Assembly (NCBI GenBank): GCA_049511115.1
Contig: JBEKYH010000367.1
Coordinates: 1 to 5,415 of the forward strand
Origin: JBEKYH01 sp049511115
GTDB taxonomy: Bacteria > Planctomycetota > Phycisphaerae > Tepidisphaerales > Tepidisphaeraceae
DNA: 5,415 bases
Reading direction: 5' to 3'
Position numbers and translations under genes: made by a program. Under the pieces are notes generated by a model that saw nothing but the letters and a program-made list of their open reading frames with translations, had not been told where the DNA came from and did no database searches. Shown piece by piece: positions 1-5,415 of this stretch (positions are counted from its first letter, which is position 1; each line of letters begins with the position of its first letter).

Positions 1-2
1 GT

Positions 3-635
3 CGAGTTGACGCCCACCGCGACAATGAGGTTCGGGCGGTCCTGGCCCCCGTCGCAAGGCTCGCCGAAAAATACAGCGCGGCCGTTCTCATCGTCGCGCA
101 CCGCCGCAAGGCAAGCGGCGAGGTTGCCGACGATCTAGCGCTTGGCTCTCGCGCGTTCACGGGAATTGCGCGGGCCGTGTGGCATTTGTCACACGAGGCC
201 CACAACAAAGACCGTCGGCTATTGCTGCCGGGCAAGTGCAATCTGTCCGCAGTACAAGACGGGCTGGCGTTTTCCATCGTCGGCGATCCGCCGACAGTCT
301 GCTGGGAAAGCGACCCGGTAACGATGAATGCCGATGACGCCCTGGCTGCCGAACACGCCGCCGGCAGGCCCGGCCCCGCACCGGAAGCGCGCGACGCCGC
401 AACGGATTGGCTGCGCGCCGAGTTGGCTGATTACACCGAACACCCCGTCGCGGTCCTGCGCGAAAATGCGAAGTTGGCCGGATTGGGCTGGCGAACCGTT
501 GAGCGGGCGCGGGGCACACTTGGCGTGCTGTCGCATCGCGCATCGTTCAGCGGCGGATACGTCTGGCGACTTCCCAAACCCGGCGGGCCTGACAAGGCCC
601 CGCCTAGCCCGCCAACATGCCCGCCAAATCCATAA
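3..635 (+). CDS. AAA family ATPase, RepA-like (AAA_25 type), C-terminal part; 5' end outside window
   Basis: Only the last 210 residues are visible and the frame is open to the left edge. The fragment starts in the RecA-like core. RVDAHRDNEVRAVLAPVARL (1-20), a hydrophobic strand ending in AHRRK (about 28-36) and a GSRAFTGIARAVW segment (48-60) follow the usual order of RepA/AAA_25 ATPases, in which a conserved His after the strand and a later K-x-N (KCN, 78-80) lie near the nucleotide or hexamer interface. Residues 128-190 form a C-terminal winged-helix-like domain (DAATDWLRAEL, then GLGWRTVERARGTLGV, then GGYVWRLP), as in ATPases from primase/replication modules of mobile elements. The last 20 residues are Pro-rich and probably disordered. 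Walker A and B lie outside the window. Family proteins act as cytoplasmic replicative-helicase-like ATPases; the role here is inferred. Family call fairly secure, exact role unknown. Confidence 0.75.
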   Translation, partial: RVDAHRDNEVRAVLAPVARLAEKYSAAVLIVAHRRKASGEVADDLALGSRAFTGIARAVWHLSHEAHNKDRRLLLPGKCNLSAVQDGLAFSIVGDPPTVCWESDPVTMNADDALAAEHAAGRPGPAPEARDAATDWLRAELADYTEHPVAVLRENAKLAGLGWRTVERARGTLGVLSHRASFSGGYVWRLPKPGGPDKAPPSPPTCPPNP

Positions 636-645
636 GGAACGAATT

Positions 646-744
646 AACTTGGCAACCTGGCGAGCAAGGCGAAATCCACGGAAATACGCACGATTTTGCT
701 CGCCAAGTTCCCTTGCCCGCCAAGTTGATTTCTCTTGGCGAGCA
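646..744. repeat. Cluster of nested inverted/direct repeats with CTTGGC(GAGCA) core, iteron- or operator-like
   Basis: The left block (646-667) reads AACTTGGC, AACCTGGC, then GAGCAA. The segment at 696-709, TTGCTCGCCAAGTT, is the reverse complement of AACTTGGCGAGCAA, that is, the left block without its second 8-mer. A further inverted GCCAAGTT lies at 719-726. CTTGGCGAGCA at 734-744 is a perfect 11-bp inverted partner of 697-707. The core thus occurs five times (648, 656 as a variant, 702, 719, 734) in mixed orientation within 100 bp. The segment 696-707 can pair with either 659-667 or 734-744, so two hairpins exclude each other. The cluster begins 10 bp after the ATPase stop. It could be an origin/iteron site, an operator for a DNA-binding protein or an RNA structural switch; sequence alone does not decide. 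Confidence 0.6.
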
Positions 745-784
745 GGCCGCAAGCCCCCCTCCCCGTAAAGGCCAGCCGATTCAC

Positions 785-800
785 GCCGTTTGAAAACGGC
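785..800. promoter_or_regulatory. Perfect short hairpin upstream of the small gene
   Basis: GCCGTTTGAAAACGGC is a perfect inverted repeat: 7-bp arms around GA, or equivalently 6-bp arms around a TGAA loop. It ends 27 bp before the chosen ATG of the next gene. No T-run follows on the + strand, so a strong intrinsic terminator is unlikely. It may be an operator or part of the 5' leader. Function is inferred. Confidence 0.3.
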
Positions 801-827
801 TCGCCGGGCCTGATAAGATGGTTCGCC

Positions 828-1235
828 ATGGCCGACGGCAATCACAACGGCAACGGCGATTCTCGCCCGGCGCAGCGCGGGCCGAATGGGCGATTCCTGG
901 CGGGCAACCGTGGCGGGCCGGGTTCACCGCTGGCAAAGCAAGCCGTCAACGCAAGGTCAATTTGGCTGGCTGCGGTCAAGGCGGGCTTTACTGCCGAATT
1001 GGCAAAGGGGGTCTTTGACCGGCTTGTAGACATCGCCTGCAATGCCGAGCGCGATCGGGATGCCGTCGGGGCGGCAGCCGAATTACTGTCGCGGATTGGA
1101 GTAGCGAAAAATGAAGACGTGGAGGAATCGGCGGGAGTCAATAACTACACCGTTGTTATGAGCTTCACCAATCCGCCTGCCAAGCCGACGCCTTCACCCG
1201 AGGTGCCGAGACTCATCGACCAGCACCCGGCCTGA
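828..1235 (+). CDS. Small hypothetical protein of the NGRFLxGN-GGPG type (135 aa)
   Basis: The N-terminus is low-complexity and Asn/Gly-rich (about 1-11). The motif GPNGRFLAGNRGGPGSPLAK (18-37) follows, then two or three predicted amphipathic helices (about 38-90), the last containing AAAELLSRIGV. The tail is Pro-rich (about 115-134). I recognise this layout from small uncharacterised proteins near replication genes or mobile elements, notably in Planctomycetota. The Gly/Arg-rich N-terminal motif also resembles the start of DUF5681 proteins, some of which lie beside phage packaging genes. Biochemical function is unknown; a nucleic-acid-binding role is speculation. The ATG at 828 is chosen because the conserved-looking part starts soon after it. 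The in-frame TTG at 735 lies inside the upstream repeat and would add unlikely sequence. No convincing Shine-Dalgarno precedes 828, so the start is uncertain. Confidence 0.5.
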   Translation: MADGNHNGNGDSRPAQRGPNGRFLAGNRGGPGSPLAKQAVNARSIWLAAVKAGFTAELAKGVFDRLVDIACNAERDRDAVGAAAELLSRIGVAKNEDVEESAGVNNYTVVMSFTNPPAKPTPSPEVPRLIDQHPA

Positions 1236-1298
1236 CGCCGTGGCCCTTGTCACGCGAGATATCGCCCGCAATAGCTTCAAGGCTTAGGTTGCCAGTCG

Positions 1299-1337
1299 TG
1301 GTGACGCCGGCGGGCAGACTGAGTACGATGGTGACGC
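1299..1337. repeat. Direct 9-bp repeat TGGTGACGC, two copies 30 bp apart
   Basis: TGGTGACGC occurs at 1299-1307 and 1329-1337, a spacing of exactly 30 bp, in the gap upstream of the HipA-like gene. Near-integral helical spacing is compatible with a regulator site. The copies are short, and the same 9-mer recurs inside the restriction gene near 3978, so chance is possible. Confidence 0.2.
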
Positions 1338-1353
1338 GCGCCCCGTCTTGGAT

Positions 1354-1372
1354 TGCGGAAAAAGGCTCCGCA
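1354..1372 (+). promoter_or_regulatory. Short hairpin in the leader of the HipA-like operon
   Basis: TGCGGA (1354-1359) pairs with TCCGCA (1367-1372) around a 7-nt loop, 26 bp before the ATG of the kinase gene. It could be a leader structure or operator. There is no T-run, so it is not a convincing terminator. No good sigma70-type promoter was identified in 1236-1398. Confidence 0.2.
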
Positions 1373-1385
1373 TTCCCGATAGATT

Positions 1386-1390
1386 AGAGG
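1386..1390 (+). promoter_or_regulatory. Ribosome-binding site deciding the start of the HipA-like gene
   Basis: AGAGG lies 8 nt before the ATG at 1399. This favours 1399 over the in-frame upstream start at 1348, which lacks such a site and would add 17 residues with no resemblance to the family. Confidence 0.5.
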
Positions 1391-1398
1391 TACTGGGT

Positions 1399-2187
1399 AT
1401 GAACCAACACGCCGTACCCAATGCGGTAACGGGCCTGCCGGGTAAACCGACGAACGGTGGATCAAGCCCACGATTCTATGATTTCGACGACGGCGTTGTA
1501 CGGCTGGTCAAGTGGCATCCGTGTCCGCATGGCTCAAAGGGCTGTTTTAATGAGCTTGTTGCCTCCCGGCTTGGGCAACTCATTGATTCTCCGATCCTTC
1601 GAGGCTCCATAGTGTATGTGCCCGACGATATCATTCCCGCCGACCACCGCCCGATCGGCCGCGCCGGATTTCATTTTGCGGTCACGCGAATGCGGGGAGA
1701 GAACTTTCTGCCAGCCCAGCACTACGCGGAGATCGAGAATTCTGCGCAACTTGCGGCGGCGGCGATACATTTGGCTTGGCTCCATGTTGAAGACCAGCAG
1801 AGCCACAACCAGTTCTTGCAGCGCCTTGAAACGGGCGGCCCCAATCCCGCAGCGGATTCAGACCGCCGACTGTTCCGCTTAATTGATATGGGTTTTATGT
1901 TTGGCAACGCAAATTGGGACGCCGCGCGTGTCGCTCTATTGCCGCAACAATATGTGTTGCCGCGACACTTGGCGGACAAACTAACAATGACCGTAGTTGA
2001 TTCCGCGATCGCGGCGCTTCATGCGATCCCGGACGCGAATATCCGTGCCTGTTTTGACGACGTGCCGCCTGAGTGGACTATTCCAGCGGCCGATACTCTG
2101 GCCGCTGCTGCTCGATCAATATCCATCCGAGCGACATTGCGGCAGATCATTGTTTCGGGAAACCCTGACTTGGCAACACGCGTCTAG
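1399..2187 (+). CDS. HipA-like Ser/Thr kinase (HipA_2 type), 262 aa
   Basis: The order of motifs fits the compact HipA-like kinase family. An N-terminal SSPRFYDFDDGVVRLVKW (22-39) provides the putative ATP-binding lysine K38. CFNELVASRLGQLI (49-62) carries the family Asn-Glu, with E52 likely pairing with the lysine. WLHVEDQQSHNQFL (127-140) is the catalytic-loop candidate, with D132 and H136-N137. LIDMGFMFG (161-169) contains D163, the expected metal-binding Asp. Length matches stand-alone members; classical HipA toxins are longer. HipA enzymes phosphorylate protein substrates (glutamyl-tRNA synthetase for E. coli HipA); the target here is unknown. Downstream, after 16 bp, lies a DUF3037 gene, the partner I associate with this kinase type, so the two are probably co-transcribed. 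No HipB-like antitoxin is present. Codons look less GC-biased than in the ATPase gene. Fold call good; toxin activity is inferred. Confidence 0.8.
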   Translation: MNQHAVPNAVTGLPGKPTNGGSSPRFYDFDDGVVRLVKWHPCPHGSKGCFNELVASRLGQLIDSPILRGSIVYVPDDIIPADHRPIGRAGFHFAVTRMRGENFLPAQHYAEIENSAQLAAAAIHLAWLHVEDQQSHNQFLQRLETGGPNPAADSDRRLFRLIDMGFMFGNANWDAARVALLPQQYVLPRHLADKLTMTVVDSAIAALHAIPDANIRACFDDVPPEWTIPAADTLAAAARSISIRATLRQIIVSGNPDLATRV

Positions 2188-2193
2188 AAGAAC

Positions 2194-2198
2194 GGGAG
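2194..2198 (+). promoter_or_regulatory. Ribosome-binding site of the DUF3037 gene
   Basis: GGGAG sits 5 nt before the ATG at 2204, inside the 16-bp gap after the kinase stop. It supports 2204 as the start; the same frame runs upstream through the kinase gene, but only from 2204 does the product begin with the family motif. Confidence 0.6.
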
Positions 2199-2203
2199 TT
2201 AAG

Positions 2204-2992
2204 ATGGCCTTGGGAGCATATTCCGTCGTGCGATATAGCGACACGTTCCGTGATGAGCGGGTTAACCTTGGCGTTGTCGTCTGGCATCCGTCCGAGGGGT
2301 TTCAATGCCGCTTCGCTGGATCGCTAGACCGGGTACACGCGATTAATCCGCTTGCGGAAGTCTTTGAATTGCGGAAGCAGATTAAGGTCATGAAGGGCAG
2401 GCTGCGCGACGAGGGCGCGCAAGGGCGTACATTAATGGACGAACTGTCCCAATGGTTCCACGAGGGGCTGGAATTCAGCAAGCCATACCCGACGCGCCTA
2501 ACCGCTGCCAGTGAGACCGTTGCCCGCCTCTTCGATCTTTTGGTTCCGCCCGCAACTCCGCCAAGAGAAGCTGAGGCGACATTTCAAACAAAGGTTGTGG
2601 ACATCCTTCACGAACAGGTTATTCAAATTGATCGGAATTGCCTTTTTGAAGACCTTGAGGAGCGATGGATTAACAACGTTAAGGTTAAGCCGGGCGTACA
2701 CACAAAAGTACACAACATCGACATGTTGTGGCGTACAGTCTCCATGCGCGTGCGGGCCATTGAAGATCGGATCGCGAGAGCAAAGGCAACTGCGATTGAT
2801 ATCACACGGATTCGTGGTCTAACGGAATTCAGCAATTACCGCTGCATGGTCGCTGTTGAGAGTCCTGCAAAGTATGCCGGTGATGCCTTCACTGAATCCC
2901 AGCGCTGGTTGGAAAGTGTGGGTGCAAGTGTCCTGCCGGTCCCAGACCTTGCGGAGTTGCCGCAACTCATTGGCGAGCGCCTTCGCGCGTAG
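2204..2992 (+). CDS. DUF3037 domain protein, partner of the HipA-like kinase (262 aa)
   Basis: Residues 6-28 (YSVVRYSDTFRDERVNLGVV and following VWHP) form the hallmark DUF3037 N-terminus: an aromatic strand, an Arg-Asp-Glu turn and V-N-(L/I)-G-V-V. A mostly helical, charged region follows (about 45-110, including ELRKQIKVMKGRLRDE). A second segment (about 125-262) has FEDLEERWINNVKV, an Arg-rich helix near 180-194 and a C-terminal alpha/beta-like stretch (YRCMVAVESP, then WLESVGASVLPV). There is no signal peptide or membrane segment, so it is probably cytosolic. The protein is longer than the short (about 120-residue) DUF3037 proteins I recall, and the C-terminal half may be a distinct domain. 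DUF3037 has no established biochemical role that I know. Its linkage to HipA_2 kinases suggests an antitoxin, substrate or regulatory partner; this is inference. The gene ends 29 bp from the convergent restriction gene. Confidence 0.85.
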   Translation: MALGAYSVVRYSDTFRDERVNLGVVVWHPSEGFQCRFAGSLDRVHAINPLAEVFELRKQIKVMKGRLRDEGAQGRTLMDELSQWFHEGLEFSKPYPTRLTAASETVARLFDLLVPPATPPREAEATFQTKVVDILHEQVIQIDRNCLFEDLEERWINNVKVKPGVHTKVHNIDMLWRTVSMRVRAIEDRIARAKATAIDITRIRGLTEFSNYRCMVAVESPAKYAGDAFTESQRWLESVGASVLPVPDLAELPQLIGERLRA

Positions 2993-3016
2993 TGACTTTC
3001 GATCGGCGAAGGGTCA
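2993..3016. terminator. Candidate bidirectional terminator hairpin at the convergent junction
   Basis: TGACTTTCG (2993-3001) can pair with CGAAGGGTCA (3007-3016) around the loop ATCGG, with one G bulge and one G-T pair. It starts right after the DUF3037 stop and ends 5 bp before the stop of the opposite-strand restriction gene. Position favours a shared terminator. The lack of a clear T-tract on either side lowers confidence. Confidence 0.35.
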
Positions 3017-3021
3017 ATACC

Positions 3022-5415
3022 CTAGGAAATCGAATCCAGCACGCCCCGCACTTCCTCCGGCCGGGCGACCATCTTGTATCGCCATTGACCGAATTGACCA
3101 TCAGCATTCACCGCCGCTACCCAGCGATCGGCAGCGCCGCGCTTCACTTCGGCCAGCGGATCGTATCCCTTGGTCTCTAGGATCAAATAGAGCGGCTTCG
3201 GATCGGCCATCAAGCGCACGATGAAGTCGGGGATATAGTCGTGCGGCTCGCCGTTGTGAATGTACGGGATGCCAAACCCAAGCCCGGCATTTTTCACGAA
3301 AGCCTCAGTGCGGCGATGGGTGTCAATGAAATACGTCGCGGACTGCTCCCAAACCCCGGTGTCCGCCACCATGTAATTGAGGTGCGACCGATTCACTTCC
3401 CGCACCTCGCGGCTTGTCCAGAAATCCACCTCCGAAGTTGAACCCGGCTCGCGGTTCTGTTCGTACTTGGGAACCTCCGGCGATTCCCCCGCCGTCACGT
3501 CGGGGCGGATCGCTTCGCTCAATCGCTCGACCACCCATCCGTAATAGGGCGAGCAAAACACGTCGATCAACTCTGCCGGCGGTATGACGACGATCTTCTC
3601 GCGCAAGTACCTATCCACGATCTTCACCAATTGCGGAAACAGCACGTGCGCCGGCACTTCGCAGCGCCCGGTACTGGCATACGACTTGGCCAGCGATGCC
3701 GACAATTCAAAGACAAGCTCTTGGAGCCGCCGCCCCCTTCGGTACGGGTTTAGATCAACCGATTCCAGTCTGCCCGGCCCCGTCAGGCTTGGCCTGCCAT
3801 CTGCCCGGTGCATCCCGCCTTTCATTTCGACTTCCGGCGGAATCTCTCTCGGATTCAGCGGCACCTTGGCTTCCTTGTCCCAATCAATCGTGATTCGATT
3901 GCGCACGACCTGCGCGTATCCCTCCACACGGGGAAATACGATCCGAAACGCGGCCTTGCCGGGCATCGCGTGAACGTGGTGACGCCTTTCCGGCGGCTTA
4001 GGCGCGCCCTGCGGATCGGCCTTGAAGGGAATGACCTCAAAGGGCACTCCAAAGACCTTGGCCACTTCCTCACCCAATTTACCGTCGGCGTCGGGGAGAT
4101 AGCTGGCGCGCCGCAATCCGCGCCCGACAACTTGTTCGCATAGCAATTGAGACATAAATGGGCGCAGGCCCACGATATGCGTCACTGTATTGCAGTCCCA
4201 TCCTTCGGTGAGCATTCCGACACTGACAATGCACCGCACATCGCGCCCCGGCGGATGGAGCGGCCGATCCAATTTCTTGGCCAATTCCTCAAATCCATCG
4301 GGATAGATGGGCCGGCCCTGGCGGTCTGCGGGCCAATCGCGTTTGCCCACAGTGTCCAATGTCAGGCGCATCCACTTCACTTCGTCGGCCTTGCCGCCGC
4401 CGGTGTCGGTTTCGTGGACCACCTTCGTATCGACGCGAATCGTGTTTATCTCGATTGGCCGGCCATCAGCGGCGTATCGGTTGCGGAATCCTTCCAACCG
4501 CGCGGGCGCGATGCCGGCGGGCTGGGTATCCTCGGCAAGCCATTCGTACATGACCTTGGCGATCTTCGTATTCTTACAGACGATGATGAACACCGGCGGA
4601 CGCGGTTCGTCTGGTCTTGCTTGCCACTCGCGCCGCATTTGTTCCCACAAGCCGCCCAGCAATGCAATCGGGGTGTGGGCGTACTTTAGGACCGCTTCCG
4701 CTTTGACCGTGCCACGCTTGGCACCCTTCTCCGCTGGCGTGAGCTTCGGCAGCAGCCATCGCCAGATATTAAAGTATCCGGGTATCTCCGCGCCGCTGGT
4801 ATCCCGCACCGCAAGCTGTGGAATCTTCACCAGCCCCGACTCAATCGCGTCGGTCAATGCAAAATCACTCACCACCCAAGGGAACGGCTTATTCGTGTCC
4901 TGCCCGACACGCCCAAGGTAATAGGGCGTCGCGGATAGATCGACGCAAAAGTTAATCCCGCGCATCTTGTGGATACGGTCCAGCCCGTCGATCCAGACCG
5001 TCGCCTCTTGAAAGAAGTCGTCGGCTTCTTCCTCCTCGCCGAACATATCGTCTTCTTCCTCATCAGGTTCGTCGCGTCTGATCCGGTAAGCGTGGTGCGC
5101 CTCATCGTTGAAAATGAGGATATTCTGCTTGCCGCCAATCTCCTGGCCCAGCACGCGATTTACCCAAGCGGTATCGGATTCGACATATCGCGTTGATTCG
5201 ACTTGGACCTTCTCAAGCCGGCCCTGATCGTCGCGGATTTCTTTAATCGCGCGCAACATTCCAAGATCGCGCTGGCGGAGGTAATCGTCTTCGGTGAGGT
5301 AACGCTTGCCCCGTCCCGTAGCGGTTTTTTCCGCGATGCGGATCATTTCCACGGTCTTCTGTTCAACTCCGGCGCGGGCCACCCTTGCCGACTCCCCGCC
5401 GACTTGGACGGCTTG
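3022..5415 (-). CDS. Type III-like restriction endonuclease Res subunit (DEAH helicase plus PD-(D/E)XK nuclease), N-terminus outside window
   Basis: The frame is open to the right edge, leaving 797 residues (numbered from the codon at 5413-5415). DEAH motif II lies at 104-107 (NDEAHHAY) and motif III SAT at 161-163 (VDLSATPYY). Between them is a strongly acidic insertion (about 113-133). The second helicase lobe shows FIIVCKNTKIAKVMYEWL (about 276-293), motif V with TEGWD at 403-407 and motif VI QVVGRGLRR at 428-436. Near the C-terminus, IPDF with D730 and LILETKG with E747 and K749 form a PD-(D/E)XK nuclease site, followed by the ADRWVAAVN helix common in Res subunits. Walker A is beyond the edge; type III Res proteins usually run to about 900-1000 residues, so roughly 150-200 are missing. 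It resembles the family named BPTD_3080 restriction endonuclease. Res proteins translocate on and cleave unmodified DNA with a Mod methyltransferase, which would have to lie upstream, outside the window. No frameshift or lost catalytic residue is visible. Confidence 0.85.
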   Translation of the reverse strand, partial: QAVQVGGESARVARAGVEQKTVEMIRIAEKTATGRGKRYLTEDDYLRQRDLGMLRAIKEIRDDQGRLEKVQVESTRYVESDTAWVNRVLGQEIGGKQNILIFNDEAHHAYRIRRDEPDEEEDDMFGEEEEADDFFQEATVWIDGLDRIHKMRGINFCVDLSATPYYLGRVGQDTNKPFPWVVSDFALTDAIESGLVKIPQLAVRDTSGAEIPGYFNIWRWLLPKLTPAEKGAKRGTVKAEAVLKYAHTPIALLGGLWEQMRREWQARPDEPRPPVFIIVCKNTKIAKVMYEWLAEDTQPAGIAPARLEGFRNRYAADGRPIEINTIRVDTKVVHETDTGGGKADEVKWMRLTLDTVGKRDWPADRQGRPIYPDGFEELAKKLDRPLHPPGRDVRCIVSVGMLTEGWDCNTVTHIVGLRPFMSQLLCEQVVGRGLRRASYLPDADGKLGEEVAKVFGVPFEVIPFKADPQGAPKPPERRHHVHAMPGKAAFRIVFPRVEGYAQVVRNRITIDWDKEAKVPLNPREIPPEVEMKGGMHRADGRPSLTGPGRLESVDLNPYRRGRRLQELVFELSASLAKSYASTGRCEVPAHVLFPQLVKIVDRYLREKIVVIPPAELIDVFCSPYYGWVVERLSEAIRPDVTAGESPEVPKYEQNREPGSTSEVDFWTSREVREVNRSHLNYMVADTGVWEQSATYFIDTHRRTEAFVKNAGLGFGIPYIHNGEPHDYIPDFIVRLMADPKPLYLILETKGYDPLAEVKRGAADRWVAAVNADGQFGQWRYKMVARPEEVRGVLDSIS

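Noticed and set aside
219..845. - strand open frame of 208 codons over the ATPase gene and repeat region
   Set aside because: Arg/Ala-rich shadow composition; the + strand frame clearly encodes a known ATPase family.
1247..1276. Promoter-like TTGTCA, 18-bp spacer, ATAGCT
   Set aside because: The -10 match is poor and the host sigma factor preferences are unknown; not distinguishable from chance.
1328..1387. Possible 19-codon leader peptide (ATG at 1328, stop at 1385-1387 overlapping the kinase ribosome-binding site)
   Set aside because: No ribosome-binding site for it was found, no attenuator-like codon run is present, and the frame is open upstream only as expected by chance in GC-rich DNA.
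1236..1390. Open frame of about 50 codons on the - strand with protein-like composition in the gap before the kinase gene
   Set aside because: It has no ATG, GTG or TTG start between its bounding stops and no recognisable motif; a gene remnant is possible but unsupported.
1399..2992. Kinase and DUF3037 genes are both exactly 262 codons, considered as a duplication
   Set aside because: The two proteins share no visible similarity; equal length is a coincidence.
3584..4921. Several + strand open frames of 65-204 codons opposite the restriction gene
   Set aside because: They are antisense to conserved helicase and nuclease motifs, carry Arg/Pro/Ser-rich shadow composition and have no family motifs.
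5016..5080. Strongly acidic stretch in the Res protein between DEAH and SAT, considered as a foreign insertion
   Set aside because: To my recollection related Res proteins have a similar acidic loop here, and the frame and flanking motifs are undisturbed.

Overview
The window is GC-rich bacterial DNA with five genes and the look of accessory (island or integrated-element) sequence. No RNA gene, CRISPR array, transposase or integrase is visible. The best taxonomic hint is the small NGRF/GNRGGPG-type protein beside a RepA-like ATPase, a pairing I associate with Planctomycetota. That is a weak inference from recall, not a search result.

Left part (1-1235, + strand). The window opens inside an AAA/RepA-like ATPase gene; only its C-terminal 210 residues are present. 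A 192-bp gap follows, holding a dense cluster of inverted and direct repeats built on a CTTGGC(GAGCA) core, plus a separate perfect hairpin. A small gene of 135 codons follows. Together this resembles the replication/maintenance part of a mobile element: an ATPase, a repeat cluster that could be a protein-binding or origin-like site, and a small accessory protein.

Middle (1236-2992, + strand). After a 163-bp gap with a candidate ribosome-binding site and minor repeats lies a two-gene operon. It encodes a HipA-like Ser/Thr kinase (HipA_2 type) and, 16 bp downstream, a DUF3037 protein. Both are intact and 262 residues long. By eye the DNA is more AT-rich than the left block, consistent with a separately acquired module. 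No HipB-type helix-turn-helix antitoxin is present.

Right part (3022-5415, - strand). A convergent gene encodes most of a type III-like restriction enzyme (Res) subunit. The DEAH box, later helicase motifs and the C-terminal PD-(D/E)XK nuclease are intact. The N-terminus with Walker A lies beyond the right edge, as would any methyltransferase partner. The 29-bp convergent junction contains an imperfect hairpin that may end transcription from both sides.

Overall, a kinase/DUF3037 pair of unclear role sits between a mobile-element replication module and a restriction gene, a setting suggestive of a defence or stress island.
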